DNA of 64,000 bases from Pannonibacter sp. XCT-53 (GCF_009915765.1 NZ_JAABLQ010000001.1:310001-374000); one strand, 5' to 3'. Shown: positions 1-8,977, counted from the stretch's first letter. Numbers and translations are program-made. Notes: generated by a model not told the origin, from the sequence alone.

Positions 1-450
1 CCCCGCACCGAAGGCGGCCTCCGCACCGGGGTACTGGCTGGCGACCGATCCGATCAGCAGCACCGTGTCCAGATAGACATGCGGGTTGAGGAAGGTGAAG
101 GCGAGCAAGGTGGCCAGCGTGGCAGCGAGGCCCTGGGTCTGGTCCGTCGCGAGCGCCAGCGCATTGCCGCCGCGCCAGGCCGAGAGGAGGCTGCGCAAGC
201 CGTAGGCCAGCAGAAAGGCCGCCCCGCCATAGCGCAGCACCGGCTCGAAGCCCGGCAGCGCCTCGTTGATCGCGGACAGGGCGACGACGCCCAGCGTGAT
301 CAGCAGCGCGTCGCTGAGGGCGCATGTGAGGCAGACCGCCAGCACATGTTGCCGCCGCAAGCCCTGACGCAGGACAAAGGCGTTCTGCGCGCCGATGGCG
401 ACGATCAGCGACAGGCTGAGGAGCAGGCCATTGACGGCGGCGACGATCAT
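1..450 (-). CDS. argO: ArgO/LysE-family amino acid exporter (C-terminus cut by window edge)
   Basis: The reverse strand encodes 150 uninterrupted residues from an ATG at 450, running off the left edge. The N-terminus has the hallmarks of LysE/ArgO inner-membrane exporters: a first helix ending in AIGAQNAFVLRQG, a second segment starting CLTCALSD, and a third helix carrying the TFLNPHVYLDTVLLIG motif. The family exports arginine or lysine and analogues such as canavanine. The gene is divergent from the LysR regulator at 610, the usual argO-argP arrangement, so control by that regulator is a reasonable inference. The missing part should hold the last two or three helices. Confidence 0.9.
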   Translation of the reverse strand, partial: MIVAAVNGLLLSLSLIVAIGAQNAFVLRQGLRRQHVLAVCLTCALSDALLITLGVVALSAINEALPGFEPVLRYGGAAFLLAYGLRSLLSAWRGGNALALATDQTQGLAATLATLLAFTFLNPHVYLDTVLLIGSVASQYPGAEAAFGAG

Positions 451-609
451 GCGGAACTCCCGGGCACGGACAGGACAGGACGGGACACGACAGGCAGGGA
501 CGGGCCAGGGCCTGCGGCAGAGGCCGCGACCGGCAGGCCCGGAGCCCGTGGTACTTGCGCGTCGTCGATCAGTGAAGCTAAATATTCTGAACGAAGATTA
601 GAGTTTCTA

Positions 610-1500
610 ATGAACCTCGATCCCTCCCAGCTGGCCGCCCTGGCCGCGATCCTGCGCAGCGGCTCGTTCGAGAAGGCTGCGCTTGCGCTCCGTGTCACGC
701 CCTCGGCCGTGTCGCAGCGGCTGAAGGCGCTGGAGGAGCGCATCGGCGCGGTGCTGGTGGTGCGCGGCCAGCCGGCGAGCGCCACCGAGGCCGGTCAGCG
801 GGTGCTGCGGCACGCCGAGGAACTGGCCTTGCTGGAGCGCGGCCTCGGACGTGACCTCAATCTCGACGGCGGCGGCCTCGTGACGGTGCGTCTGGCGGTC
901 AACGCGGACAGTCTGGCAACCTGGCTGGTCCCGGCCATGGCCGAACTCGCCGGGGAGGGGCTGCTGTTCGACCTGATGATCGACGACCAGGACCACAGCG
1001 CCGACTGGCTGCGCCGGGGCGAGGTGCGCGCGGCGGTGAGCGGGGATCCGGATCCGGTGCAGGGCTGCGACTGCTTTGCGCTGGGGGCGCTGACCTATGT
1101 TCCGACCGCAAGTCCGGCGTTCCGGCAGCGCTGGTTTGCCGATGGCGTGACGCGCGCGGCGCTCGCCAGGGCCCCGGCGCTGACGTTCAACGCCAAGGAC
1201 GGGCTGCAGATCGCCTGGCTGGACAAGGCCGTCGGTCCGGGACTGGCGCCGCCGACACACTGGCTGGCCTCGACCCATGCCTTTGTCGATGCCGCCCTGG
1301 CGGGGCTCGGCTGGGGCATGAACCCGGAGCCGCTGGTGCGCGCGGCGCTGGCCGAGGGCCGGCTCTGCGAACTGATCCCCGGCACGCGCCTGGCGGTGCC
1401 GCTCTACTGGCACGTGAGCCGCTCGGTCGCCGCCGCGCTTCACCCCGTGACCCGGGCGCTGCGCGCTGCTGCGGCCGCCCAGCTTGCGCCGATCCCCTGA
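610..1500 (+). CDS. argP: LysR-type regulator of the ArgP/IciA subfamily
   Basis: 296 residues, the normal ArgP length. Residues 1-60 form the LysR winged helix (SFEKAALALRVTPSAVSQRLKALE), and residues about 90-290 form the periplasmic-binding-like effector domain. I chose the ATG at 610 because the protein then begins MNLDPSQLAAL as in ArgP; reading further upstream gives a low-complexity Arg/Gly/Gln stretch. ArgP activates argO in response to arginine and lysine in known systems. The divergent exporter starts 160 bp away, and the AT-rich DNA at 575-609 is the likely shared promoter region. Effector specificity here is inferred. Confidence 0.88.
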   Translation: MNLDPSQLAALAAILRSGSFEKAALALRVTPSAVSQRLKALEERIGAVLVVRGQPASATEAGQRVLRHAEELALLERGLGRDLNLDGGGLVTVRLAVNADSLATWLVPAMAELAGEGLLFDLMIDDQDHSADWLRRGEVRAAVSGDPDPVQGCDCFALGALTYVPTASPAFRQRWFADGVTRAALARAPALTFNAKDGLQIAWLDKAVGPGLAPPTHWLASTHAFVDAALAGLGWGMNPEPLVRAALAEGRLCELIPGTRLAVPLYWHVSRSVAAALHPVTRALRAAAAAQLAPIP

Positions 1501-1659
1501 CGGGTGAGCTGACGGGGCAGCTGACGGGGCGGCGGGCGACGGGCTGTCTCGCCCGACGACGCAAATGCGGGGATCGGTGGCGCGCGACGGCTTGCCAGCG
1601 CGCGTGACCTTGGGCTGAATGCGGCCTCCGAGCGAACCCCAAGTCGAGGATCCCGCCCC

Positions 1660-2070
1660 ATGTCCAGCGCCGCCACCCGCGACCTCATTTCCCGTTACTA
1701 TGCCGCCTTCAACGCCGGGGATACGGCGACGATGGTCGCCCTCGTCAGCGAGGATGTCGCCCATGACGTGAACCAGGGCGGCCGGCGCGAGGGCAAGGCG
1801 CTGTTTGCCGAGTTCAATGCGCACATGACGCGCTGCTACCGGGAAACGCTCACCGACATCGAGCTGTTCGTCAACGCGGACGGGTCGCGGGCGGCGGCGG
1901 AGTTCATCGTCAACGGCACCTATCTGGCCTCCGATGCGGGCCTGCCCGAGGCGCGGGGCCAGACCTACCGCCTGCCGGCCGGCACCTTCTTCGACATCGC
2001 CGACGGGCGGATCCGCCGCATCACCACCTACTACAACCTGGAAGACTGGATCGCCCAGGTCAGCGCCTGA
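1660..2070 (+). CDS. SnoaL/NTF2-like protein, ketosteroid-isomerase-related
   Basis: 136 residues with the NTF2-like cone fold pattern: an N-terminal helix (LISRYYAAFNAGDTATMVALV), the SEDVAHDVNQGG strand, and a C-terminal DGRIRRITTYYNLEDW strand. Members are small intracellular isomerases, hydrolases or ligand-binding proteins, and the substrate cannot be read from sequence. The gene lies 75 bp before the FAD oxidase at 2146 on the same strand, so the two may be cotranscribed. Length is typical for a single-domain member. Confidence 0.8.
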   Translation: MSSAATRDLISRYYAAFNAGDTATMVALVSEDVAHDVNQGGRREGKALFAEFNAHMTRCYRETLTDIELFVNADGSRAAAEFIVNGTYLASDAGLPEARGQTYRLPAGTFFDIADGRIRRITTYYNLEDWIAQVSA

Positions 2071-2145
2071 GCCGGCCTCCGTGCCGGCCCGCCACCGCGC
2101 TCTCTCCTATTCCTCCTGCCCTGACCGCAAAGGAAGTCCCCCGTC

Positions 2146-3246
2146 ATGAACGTCATCGTCGTCGGGGCCGGGATCGCCGGCCTGTCCACCGCCTGGGCAC
2201 TGGTGCGGCGCGGGGTGGCCGTGACCCTGCTGGAGCAGGGGCCGGTTCCCAATCCGTTGTCGGCCTCCGGCGACCAGCACCGCATCATCCGCCGCGCCTA
2301 TGGCGGGCAGGGCGGCTACCAGCGGCGCATCTCCGACGCCTATGCGGCCTGGGACGAGATGTGGGATGACCTCGGCGCGCGGCATCTGGTGGACACGGGC
2401 TTCCTGCTGCTGTCGCAGGAGCCGGGTGACGAGGGCGAGCGCTACCGGACCGGCATGATTGCCGGCGGCTATGCGCTCGACGAGATGAGCGGTGCCGAGG
2501 CGGAGGCGCGCTATCCGTTCCTCGATGGCCAGACCCTGCGCTTTGCCGCCTTCAACCCGGAGGGCGGCGTGCTGCTGTGCCGCGAGATTGCGGCCGGCCT
2601 CCGGGACTGGTTGCGGGCCCGGGGCGCGGACCTGCGCGAGAGGACCCGGGTGACGGCCATCGACCGGGCCGCCGGTACCGTGACGCTGGCCGACGGCACG
2701 GTGCTGACTGCCGACCGCGTGGTGGTGACGGCGGGGGCCTGGGTGACGCAGCTTGCCCCGGACCTTGCCCCGACGCTGACGCCCTACCGCACGGCGGTGG
2801 TCTATCTCGAGCCCCCTGCCGACCTCAAGGCGGCCTGGGCGGCCGCGCCGGTGATCCTCGACGTGGGCGGCAAGGTGGATGGCTACGTGCTGCCGCCGGT
2901 GCCCGGCACGGGGCTGAAGTTCGGTGCCGGCATCCACAAGTACCGCAACGCCGACGCGAATGCGAACCGGCTGCCGGTGCCGGGCGAGGGCGAGACCCTG
3001 CGCGACCATTTCGCCCCGCCCTTCGCCCGAATCGCGGAGTACCGCGTCACCGACGTGGTGACCTGCGCCTACACCTTCACCGCGGACGAGCATTTCTTCG
3101 TGCGCGACGACGGCAGGACCGTCTTCGTCTCCGCCTGCTCGGGCCATGGCTACAAGTTCGGTGCGGTGGTCGGTCAGAAGATCGCGGCCGGCCTCCTGTC
3201 CGGCGACATCGACATGGCACGGATCTGGCTGGAAGCCCGAGACTGA
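2146..3246 (+). CDS. FAD-dependent amine oxidase of the monomeric sarcosine oxidase (DAO) family
   Basis: 366 residues. An N-terminal Rossmann motif GAGIAGLSTAWAL (about residues 7-19) binds FAD. The C-terminus carries CAYTFTADEHFFV and CSGHGYKF, the counterparts of the sarcosine oxidase/N-methyltryptophan oxidase motifs around the flavin-linking cysteine. Such enzymes oxidise N-methyl or secondary amino acids to imines with release of peroxide. The substrate is unknown. The start fits because the FAD motif begins within the first ten residues. Confidence 0.85.
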   Translation: MNVIVVGAGIAGLSTAWALVRRGVAVTLLEQGPVPNPLSASGDQHRIIRRAYGGQGGYQRRISDAYAAWDEMWDDLGARHLVDTGFLLLSQEPGDEGERYRTGMIAGGYALDEMSGAEAEARYPFLDGQTLRFAAFNPEGGVLLCREIAAGLRDWLRARGADLRERTRVTAIDRAAGTVTLADGTVLTADRVVVTAGAWVTQLAPDLAPTLTPYRTAVVYLEPPADLKAAWAAAPVILDVGGKVDGYVLPPVPGTGLKFGAGIHKYRNADANANRLPVPGEGETLRDHFAPPFARIAEYRVTDVVTCAYTFTADEHFFVRDDGRTVFVSACSGHGYKFGAVVGQKIAAGLLSGDIDMARIWLEARD

Positions 3247-3277
3247 GACAGGTCGCCCCGGCCGGGCTCGCGCTCCG

Positions 3278-3778
3278 TCAGCGCCCCGGCCGCAGCATCC
3301 GGGCCATGGTGTCGTCCCGCAGCACGACGCGGTGCCAGAGCACGGCCAGGAGATGCAGGGCAACAAGCAGGACGAGCACCGGCTTCATGGCCTCGTGCAC
3401 CTCTCCGGCCACAGGCACGCCGCCGTACCAGGCGATGAGCCCCGATACGGGCATGGCCAGCAGCAGCGCATAGAACAGCGCATGGGCGGCCGTCAGCAGC
3501 CTCAGGGTCAGCGGCGTGCCGCCGAGCGGGGCCGGTGCCCCGCGGCCGAGGCGCAGCGCCAGCCGCAGGCCGGTGAGCGCCAGGATGGCGATGCCGATCC
3601 AGACATGCAGGGTGCCGAGCAGGCGGGTGACCAGGTCGGGCGCAAGGCCCTGGTCGAGCGCCCGGCCGAGATGGCCGATCCAGTCGCCGAAGACGATCTG
3701 GACCAGAACCAGCGCGGCGATGACCCAGTGCAGGCCGATCTGGAGCGGGCTGTAGGACGAGGGCGTGGCACGCGACAT
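3278..3778 (-). CDS. Cytochrome b561
   Basis: 166 residues with four predicted transmembrane helices, at roughly 12-32, 50-76, 93-117 and 131-152. Candidate haem-ligand histidines are H17 (GLHW), H58 (TLHVW), and H142 and H149 near the C-terminus (LHLLAVLWHRVVLRD). CybB-type cytochromes pass electrons from ubiquinol to acceptors such as superoxide or periplasmic enzymes. A near-consensus Shine-Dalgarno (AAGGAGG) precedes the ATG at 3778. The gene is convergent with the oxidase at 2146, with only 31 bp between them. Confidence 0.88.
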   Translation of the reverse strand: MSRATPSSYSPLQIGLHWVIAALVLVQIVFGDWIGHLGRALDQGLAPDLVTRLLGTLHVWIGIAILALTGLRLALRLGRGAPAPLGGTPLTLRLLTAAHALFYALLLAMPVSGLIAWYGGVPVAGEVHEAMKPVLVLLVALHLLAVLWHRVVLRDDTMARMLRPGR

Positions 3779-4060
3779 GGGAACCTCCTTCGGCAGTCAA
3801 CCGCAGCAAGACCCTGCGGCCCTGCCCATGTTACGCCGGCCGATCTTCTGCGCCACGGCGAAGTTGTCGTGAGATGTAACCGGCCTGCGCCCGGGCCCAG
3901 GCGGCCCCGAGGCACGCATTCCCGGCCTGGTCTGCGGGCTGAGCCCTGCGTCAACTGCATGGCAGCCTTGCAACAGCTGGGCGATGAAAATCGGCTCTTG
4001 TCTTTTTTGTGGCAAGGCCCTCATCGTGTGCAAAAAACATAAGCACAGCAGGGAGAGTAC

Positions 4061-4648
4061 ATGCCGGTTCAGATCAAGGTTCTCACCAATGGCGCGCTCC
4101 AGGAGGCCCTGGAGGATCTGGCCAGACTGCGCATCTCGGTGTTTCGCGACTGGCCCTATCTCTATGACGGGACCATGGACTACGAGACACGCTATCTTGC
4201 CCGCTATGCGGCCACGTCCGGAGCGGTGATCGTGGGCGCCTATGACGGCGACCGGCTGGTGGGCGCGGCAACCGGCGAACCGCTGGCCAAGGAAGTGATC
4301 CAGTTCCGCGAGCCCTTCGAGGAACGCGGTCTCGATCTGAAGCAGATCTTCTATCTGGCCGAATCCGTGCTTGATCCGGCCTATCGTGGCCAGGGGCTCG
4401 GCCACCAGTTCTATGACGCCCGCGAGGCGCATGCCCGGGCGCTGGGCTTTTCGCGTGCCACCTTCTGTGCGGTGGTGCGGCCCGATGACCATCCCGCCCG
4501 GCCGGCCGGTTATGTGCCGCTGACCGATTTCTGGCGCAAGCGCGGCTACGCGCCGCTGGAGGGCGCCGTGGTCTATTTCCCGTGGAAGGACATCGGCGAC
4601 GAGGAAGAGACCGAAAAGCCGATGCAGGTCTGGATCAAGGACCTCTGA
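4061..4648 (+). CDS. GNAT family N-acetyltransferase
   Basis: 195 residues. The acetyl-CoA-binding motif A is AESVLDPAYRGQGLGHQFYD at about residues 106-125, preceded by the beta strand of the GNAT core. The N-terminus (RISVFRDWPYLYDG) matches a subgroup of uncharacterised alphaproteobacterial GNATs. The acyl acceptor is unknown. A GGGAGA ribosome binding site lies five bases before the ATG. About 280 bp upstream hold no gene. The gene appears monocistronic. Confidence 0.85.
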   Translation: MPVQIKVLTNGALQEALEDLARLRISVFRDWPYLYDGTMDYETRYLARYAATSGAVIVGAYDGDRLVGAATGEPLAKEVIQFREPFEERGLDLKQIFYLAESVLDPAYRGQGLGHQFYDAREAHARALGFSRATFCAVVRPDDHPARPAGYVPLTDFWRKRGYAPLEGAVVYFPWKDIGDEEETEKPMQVWIKDL

Positions 4649-4793
4649 CAGGACACATCCGCGTACACCCGGGGCACATCCGGACGCCGGCAGCGGGGAG
4701 ACGCGGTGCCGGGCCGTGTCCGAGCAGGGCCATGGCCCCGCCCGGACTGTCTCAGAGACGTCGTCCGGCCTCCTGACCGGAGGCCTCGCCGGC

Positions 4794-5537
4794 TCAGTTT
4801 GCCAGCTCGAACACCACGGTGACGGAGGCGCTCAGCGTCTCCTCGCCGGCCAGCATCGGCGGCGCGGCCTCGGCGGACATTGCGGCCATCCGGTACATCG
4901 GCTGCGGCATGGCCGAGCCGCCTTCGGTGATCGACAGGACCTTGCCCAGCTTCACGCCGCCGGCGGCCGCATAGAGTTCGGCCTTGCGGCGCGCATCGGC
5001 CACCGCGGCCTTGCGCGCATCGTCGGAGCGCTTGTCGCCGTCGGAGACCATGAAGCTGACGCCGCCGATGGCATTGGCCCCGCTGGAGACCATGGTGTCG
5101 AGCAGGCCGCCCAGCTTCGACAGGTCACGCACCTTGATGGAGACGGTGTTGTTGACCTGGTAGCCGTCGATCACCGGCGCTTGGTCGGTCTTGCCGTAGT
5201 CGGTGTATTTCGGCTGCACCGAGAAGCCGCTGGTCTGCATGTCCTTGTCGTCGATGCCGGCGGCCTTCAGCTTCTCGACCACGGCGGCGAGCGCCTTGGA
5301 ATTGGCCGCCAGCGCCTCGGCGGCGGTCTTGGCCTCGCTGACCACGCCGCCGGAAATCAGCGCCTGGTCGGGGACAACGGCGATGGAGCCGATGCCCTGC
5401 ACGGTGATGAACTGGTCGTTCCGGCTCTCATCCGCCCGCGCGGAGACCGTCGAGACGGCGAGGGCGAGGCTCAGCGGCAGGGCGAGGGCCATGAGCCGGA
5501 GGGGACGCCGGACCGAGGGAGACAGCGGAAAGGTCAT
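4794..5537 (-). CDS. SIMPL domain (DUF541) periplasmic protein
   Basis: 247 residues from the ATG at 5537, preceded by AGGA. A TTG two codons upstream is possible but lacks support. Residues 1-35 are a signal peptide (basic start, hydrophobic LMALALPLSLALAVSTVSA, then ARADES). The mature protein is a SIMPL domain: it opens with ITVQGIGSIAVVPDQALISGGV and has the ALAANSKALAAVVEKLKAAGI helix and an alternating strand/helix pattern to the end. Family members are periplasmic oligomers of ill-defined role, linked to oxidative or envelope stress. It is probably transcribed alone. Confidence 0.88.
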   Translation of the reverse strand: MTFPLSPSVRRPLRLMALALPLSLALAVSTVSARADESRNDQFITVQGIGSIAVVPDQALISGGVVSEAKTAAEALAANSKALAAVVEKLKAAGIDDKDMQTSGFSVQPKYTDYGKTDQAPVIDGYQVNNTVSIKVRDLSKLGGLLDTMVSSGANAIGGVSFMVSDGDKRSDDARKAAVADARRKAELYAAAGGVKLGKVLSITEGGSAMPQPMYRMAAMSAEAAPPMLAGEETLSASVTVVFELAN

Positions 5538-5641
5538 CGTCAAAAATCCTTATGTTGCCTTGAGGGCACCGTCACCCTCGTCCCCGAATGCGGCAAGTCA
5601 AAGGCGCGTCTGCGCCTGTCGCTTCCGGCACGCCTGCACGC

Positions 5642-5878
5642 GGTCATCCCGGCCCGGCCGAGCGTGAGAGAAGCGCCGAGCCGGGATCCGGACAACAGCG
5701 GCGCGAAGCGCGACAAACGTGTCTGCCACAGGTTTTGTCGAGTTGACTTGGTTTTGGGCTCGCTGGCGCTCGCACAGACATGCTGGATCCCGGGTCAGGC
5801 CCGGGACAGGCCCCGGATCGGCGGTTCGCTGGACGCTCACCTTGTCCGGAATGACGGGGGAGGCGTCCGGAATGACGG
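5642..5878. repeat. Dispersed intergenic repeat, copy 1
   Basis: The whole 5538-5936 spacer lacks a gene and holds this element. It opens with GGTCATCCCGGC and closes with TTGTCCGGAATGACG, with a second CCGGAATGACGG just after. Internal blocks (GGGCTCGCTGGCGCTCGCACAGA; CGGTTCGCTGG-CGCTC) recur in the copy after ettA and, shortened, near 48.2 kb. The GTCAT-CCGG and CCGG-ATGAC ends are inverted. It resembles repetitive extragenic palindromes and has no coding capacity. Confidence 0.7.
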
Positions 5879-5936
5879 AGGAGGTGCGTCGGCGCCGGAC
5901 TTCCCTCGTCAGCGTCCCGCCGGCTGCAGGGCTTCG

Positions 5937-7028
5937 TTACCCGCGCGATCGCGCCGTTTCCCCCGCAGGTGTCTGGCGATGCTGGAGCGGCGGGCCGACA
6001 TTGCCGTCGGCGGACAGGAGCACGGCAATCGGCCGGGTCTGCGGGATCTCGGCGCAGATGATGAGGATGACCACCGTCAGCGGCACGCAGAGCACCATGC
6101 CCGTGACGCCCCAGATGGCGCCCCAGAAGGCCAGCGACAGGAGGATGACCAGCCCGGAGAGATTGAGGCTCGAGCCCATCAGCTTCGGCTCGACCAGATT
6201 GCCGAGGGCAAACTGGATGACCCCGAGGCCGATGGAAATCGCGAGGAACGGCGCGAAGGTGTCGAAATAGACCAGCGCCAGCACGCTGGGGAAAATGACG
6301 CTGATGAGTGAGCCGATGGTGGGGATGTAGTTGAGCAGGAAGGCAATGAAGCCGAACAGCGCCGCATAGGGCAGGCCCGCCAGCATCAGCAGCCCCGTGG
6401 TGGCAAGGCCGGTCGCCAGGCTGACGCCGGTCTTGATGCCGAAGTAATGCAGCACCCGCCGGTTGATCTCGGCGCGGATGGCAAAGGCGCGCTCGGCCTG
6501 CCCCTCGCTGTCGAACAGGGCGGCATACTTGCGGTCGAAGGTGGACTGCTCGATCAGCAGGAACAGCACGTAGATGAAGACCAGCGAGGCCGAACCGGCC
6601 ATGGTGGTGATGAAGCTGGCCGCCTGGGTGACGAGCTGCGTCAGCGAGGTCTGCGGCATCAGGTCCCGCATCTGCACCGGCTCCTGCAGCCCGGCCAGGG
6701 CCGACAGGCTGGCGAAGACCTCCTCAAGCCGCGTCTGGTAGGCAGGGGTGTCGCGGGCAAGCTGGGTGAGGTTGGCGGCCACCAGATCGAAGATGAAGGT
6801 GGCCGCGACGAAGATCAGCACCAGCGCCATCAGCAGCGCGGGCAGGGCCGGCAGCCGCCAGGGGCCAAGCGGCACGGCCCTGAGGCCGCTGGCCAGCGCG
6901 TTGATCAGGTACCAGACGATCAGCGCCGTGACGAAGGGCAGGAGCAGCGCCCGGCCGACCACCAGCAGCCACCCGGCCAGCGAGACAAGCACCAGCGCCA
7001 GGGTGACATTGAGAAGGGAGTTTCGCAT
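5937..7028 (-). CDS. AI-2E family transporter (PerM/YhhT-like membrane protein)
   Basis: 363 residues from the ATG at 7028. This gives a normal length and starts at the first membrane helix (MRNSLLNVTLALVLVSLAGW); upstream codons add a Pro/Arg-rich tail unlike the family. About seven or eight transmembrane segments flank a soluble loop at residues 65-150. Family marks are FGFIAFLLNYIPTIGSLIS and the NLVEPKLMGSSLNLSGLVILL block near the C-terminus. Members include E. coli TqsA (AI-2 export) and Na+/H+ antiporters, so the substrate is open. The gene appears monocistronic. Confidence 0.87.
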   Translation of the reverse strand: MRNSLLNVTLALVLVSLAGWLLVVGRALLLPFVTALIVWYLINALASGLRAVPLGPWRLPALPALLMALVLIFVAATFIFDLVAANLTQLARDTPAYQTRLEEVFASLSALAGLQEPVQMRDLMPQTSLTQLVTQAASFITTMAGSASLVFIYVLFLLIEQSTFDRKYAALFDSEGQAERAFAIRAEINRRVLHYFGIKTGVSLATGLATTGLLMLAGLPYAALFGFIAFLLNYIPTIGSLISVIFPSVLALVYFDTFAPFLAISIGLGVIQFALGNLVEPKLMGSSLNLSGLVILLSLAFWGAIWGVTGMVLCVPLTVVILIICAEIPQTRPIAVLLSADGNVGPPLQHRQTPAGETARSRG

Positions 7029-7293
7029 CGGATGCCTGTGCCTGCTGCTGTGACCTGCTGCCACCCTGCCCGGGACGCACAGGGGCTTGCAAGGGCGGGA
7101 TGCAACCGAGGCGGGGATGGTGGCAAGTGAGGGAGTGGGCCGGGGAGGGTGCCTGAGAGAGGGGGCAGGGACGGGAGGCAGGTGCACGGGAGAGGACGTG
7201 CAGGCGGGCTGCGGACCGGCAGGACGCCCCTGCCGCTCGCCTCTTGCCCGACACGCCGGGGCTGGTGTACCAGAAGGCTCCGCCTTTGGCGCA

Positions 7294-7369
7294 GGGCCTG
7301 TAGCTCAATGGTCAGAGCCGTCCGCTCATAACGGATTGGTTGGGGGTTCAAGTCCCTCCGGGCCCACCA
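7294..7369 (+). tRNA. tRNA with CAU anticodon, probably tRNA-Ile2
   Basis: The cloverleaf folds fully. It has a 7-bp acceptor stem (GGGCCTG with CGGGCCC, one T-G pair), a D arm with AGCTCAATGGTCAGAGC, an anticodon stem GTCCG/CGGAT around the loop CTCATAA, a T arm GGGGG-TTCAAGT-CCCTC and an encoded CCA. Anticodon CAU means Met or, after lysidine modification, Ile for AUA. C4-G69 and C5-G68 in the acceptor stem agree with TilS determinants, and the sequence lacks the mismatched 1-72 pair of initiator tRNA, so Ile2 is the better call. It lies in a 394-bp gap between two minus-strand genes. Confidence 0.93.
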
Positions 7370-7422
7370 GATCTTTCCCCCTTGGTTTTCCTGCCGGCCT
7401 GACAGGCCCTGCCGCGTGCGGG

Positions 7423-8832
7423 CTAGTCGCAGGGCGGGGCCGGGGTCAGCTGGTAGATTTCCGAGCCCTCGTTGCGGAAGGTGCCCATGGGCGTCTTGAC
7501 CGACCCGCCGCCGCTGGCCACCAGCTTGCCGGTGGTGCCATCGGGGGACAGCGTCAGCGTGTAGGTTCCTTCGCCCCAGACGGCAAATCCCCCGAGGTTG
7601 CCGGCGTATTTGTACGTGCCGCTGGTGGCGTCGCTCGGGGAAAAGTCGTTGGTCACGCCGCTGCCGGCGATCACGAACGGCTTGCTCGCATCACAGATCG
7701 TGCCCTCGCCGTGATAGGCATCCGCGCCGCCGGACGCAAACAGCGCCGCGCCGGCCGTGTCGAAGCCGACGGACGCAAGTCCGACGCCGCGTTTCGAGCG
7801 GGCGACCAGCTTGACGGTCGCCTTCTGGTTGGCAGCGGACGGGGCCGTATAGGTGAAGCGGGCGTCCGCCTGAACCCTGGTGCCGGCCGGATCGAGCTGC
7901 GCGCCGCCCTCCAGCGTTGCCACCACCGTTCCGCCGGCCGGCTGGCCATCGGTCTTGGCGCGGGGCCGGGCCAGGATCTCGAAGCTCGAGGAGGGGGGCA
8001 CCTTGCTGCGCTTGGCGGGGGTGGTCTCGGCCGTCAGGGTGACGCAGTTTCCCGCTTCGACGTAGCTCTCCAGATCGCTCATGATCTTCTGCGCCGTCAG
8101 CTCCATCAGCGCGCGGATGCGGTCGGCGCTGGCAACATCCGCCTTGCCCGAGTTGGGGCTCGCGGCGTTGACGCTCTGGTCGCGGACGGCCGTGTCCTGC
8201 AGCCGGGTCCAGCTCACGTCGACGGACCGGCTCGCGCCGCCGGAGGTGATGGTCTGTTCCACCCTTGTGTCGGCCTGCAAGGGGGCGGCCCGGGCGTCGT
8301 CGTTGAACTGCACCGTGCCGTCGACCACGGCCGTCACGCGGGTCGTCGTGCCGCCGCCCGCGCCGGACAGGTTGCTCACGGACTTGAAGGAGATGGCGAT
8401 CCGGCCGGAGGCGTCCGGGCACTTGTCATAGCGGATCGTGGTCTTGACCTGGCCTTCCGCGCCCCCCGGCAGCGCGCCGGTCTGGTCGATCTCGACCGAC
8501 ACCGAGCGGTCCGTGACGTCGACGGTCTGCGTGCCGTCCGGGCCGGGCGTGCGGCTCGTCCCGGTGTCCGGGCTGCTGCCGGCAATCCGGCCGGACAGGA
8601 TCCCGGCGACGCTGGAGACGACCGCGCCCTGACCGGCCAGGGTTTCCCCGGCCGCATCCGGCGCATCGCTGACGCGCAGAACGGCGCCGTCCCGGCTGTC
8701 CTGCCCCAGCATCAGCGGCGCCCGCAGAGGCTGCCCCTGACCGCTGACCGGCTGCGCCACCGCCCCGCCCGCGCCCGCGATCAAACCGAGCGCCAGCACA
8801 CCACGTCCGACAAGCCTGCAACGCGACCCCAC
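7423..8832 (-). CDS. Secreted protein of unknown function
   Basis: 469 residues from a GTG at 8832 with GGAGG seven bases ahead. A signal peptide is clear (RLVGRGVLALGLIAGAGGAVAQ). I do not recognise the family. The mature part is Gly/Ala/Thr/Ser-rich with beta-type alternation. It has an acidic/polar segment (residues about 60-115), a domain with a helix RIRALMELTAQKIMSDLESYVE (about 238-259), and an Ig-like stretch (TRVQADARFTYTAPSAANQKATVKLVARS, about 315-343). It ends in a strand-rich lipocalin-like region (YKYAGNLGGFAVWGEGTYTLTL). Three or four scattered cysteines may form disulphides. Function unknown; probably periplasmic. Confidence 0.72.
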   Translation of the reverse strand: MGSRCRLVGRGVLALGLIAGAGGAVAQPVSGQGQPLRAPLMLGQDSRDGAVLRVSDAPDAAGETLAGQGAVVSSVAGILSGRIAGSSPDTGTSRTPGPDGTQTVDVTDRSVSVEIDQTGALPGGAEGQVKTTIRYDKCPDASGRIAISFKSVSNLSGAGGGTTTRVTAVVDGTVQFNDDARAAPLQADTRVEQTITSGGASRSVDVSWTRLQDTAVRDQSVNAASPNSGKADVASADRIRALMELTAQKIMSDLESYVEAGNCVTLTAETTPAKRSKVPPSSSFEILARPRAKTDGQPAGGTVVATLEGGAQLDPAGTRVQADARFTYTAPSAANQKATVKLVARSKRGVGLASVGFDTAGAALFASGGADAYHGEGTICDASKPFVIAGSGVTNDFSPSDATSGTYKYAGNLGGFAVWGEGTYTLTLSPDGTTGKLVASGGGSVKTPMGTFRNEGSEIYQLTPAPPCD

Positions 8833-8962
8833 CTGCCGCCTCCCGCACCTCGTAGCCCGTTGGGACGTTAGATCGAGCGGGTGGCGGGTTCAATGGGCGG
8901 CCAGAGACTTAATCGGCTGACCATGGTTGTGCCCTATGGCGCGGTCATCGGGTTTTAATACT

Positions 8963-8977
8963 TGACTCCAGACCTCA
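8963..8977. promoter_or_regulatory. Candidate iron-responsive (IRO) box, TGA-N9-TCA
   Basis: TGACTCCAGACCTCA fits the TGA-N9-TCA consensus bound by RirA, the Rrf2-type iron repressor of Rhizobiales. It lies 131 bp before the TonB receptor start in an AT-rich island. Two identical 10-bp copies of TTTTAATACT (8953-8962 and 8980-8989) flank it. The site would repress the haem operon under iron sufficiency; this is inferred from the motif and the gene content. Confidence 0.6.

Noticed and set aside
3984..4229. Small ORF with CLFCGKALIVC near its start, upstream of the GNAT gene
   Set aside because: It overlaps the GNAT gene by 170 bp in another frame and turns into an Arg-rich shadow; no ribosome site.
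5642..5878. Insertion sequence or transposase remnant
   Set aside because: No transposase coding sequence, no target duplication seen; it fits a small palindromic repeat instead.
4716..6311. A 531-codon plus-strand frame across the SIMPL gene, the repeat element and the AI-2E gene
   Set aside because: Spans two real minus-strand genes and a repeat; it cannot be a single protein gene.
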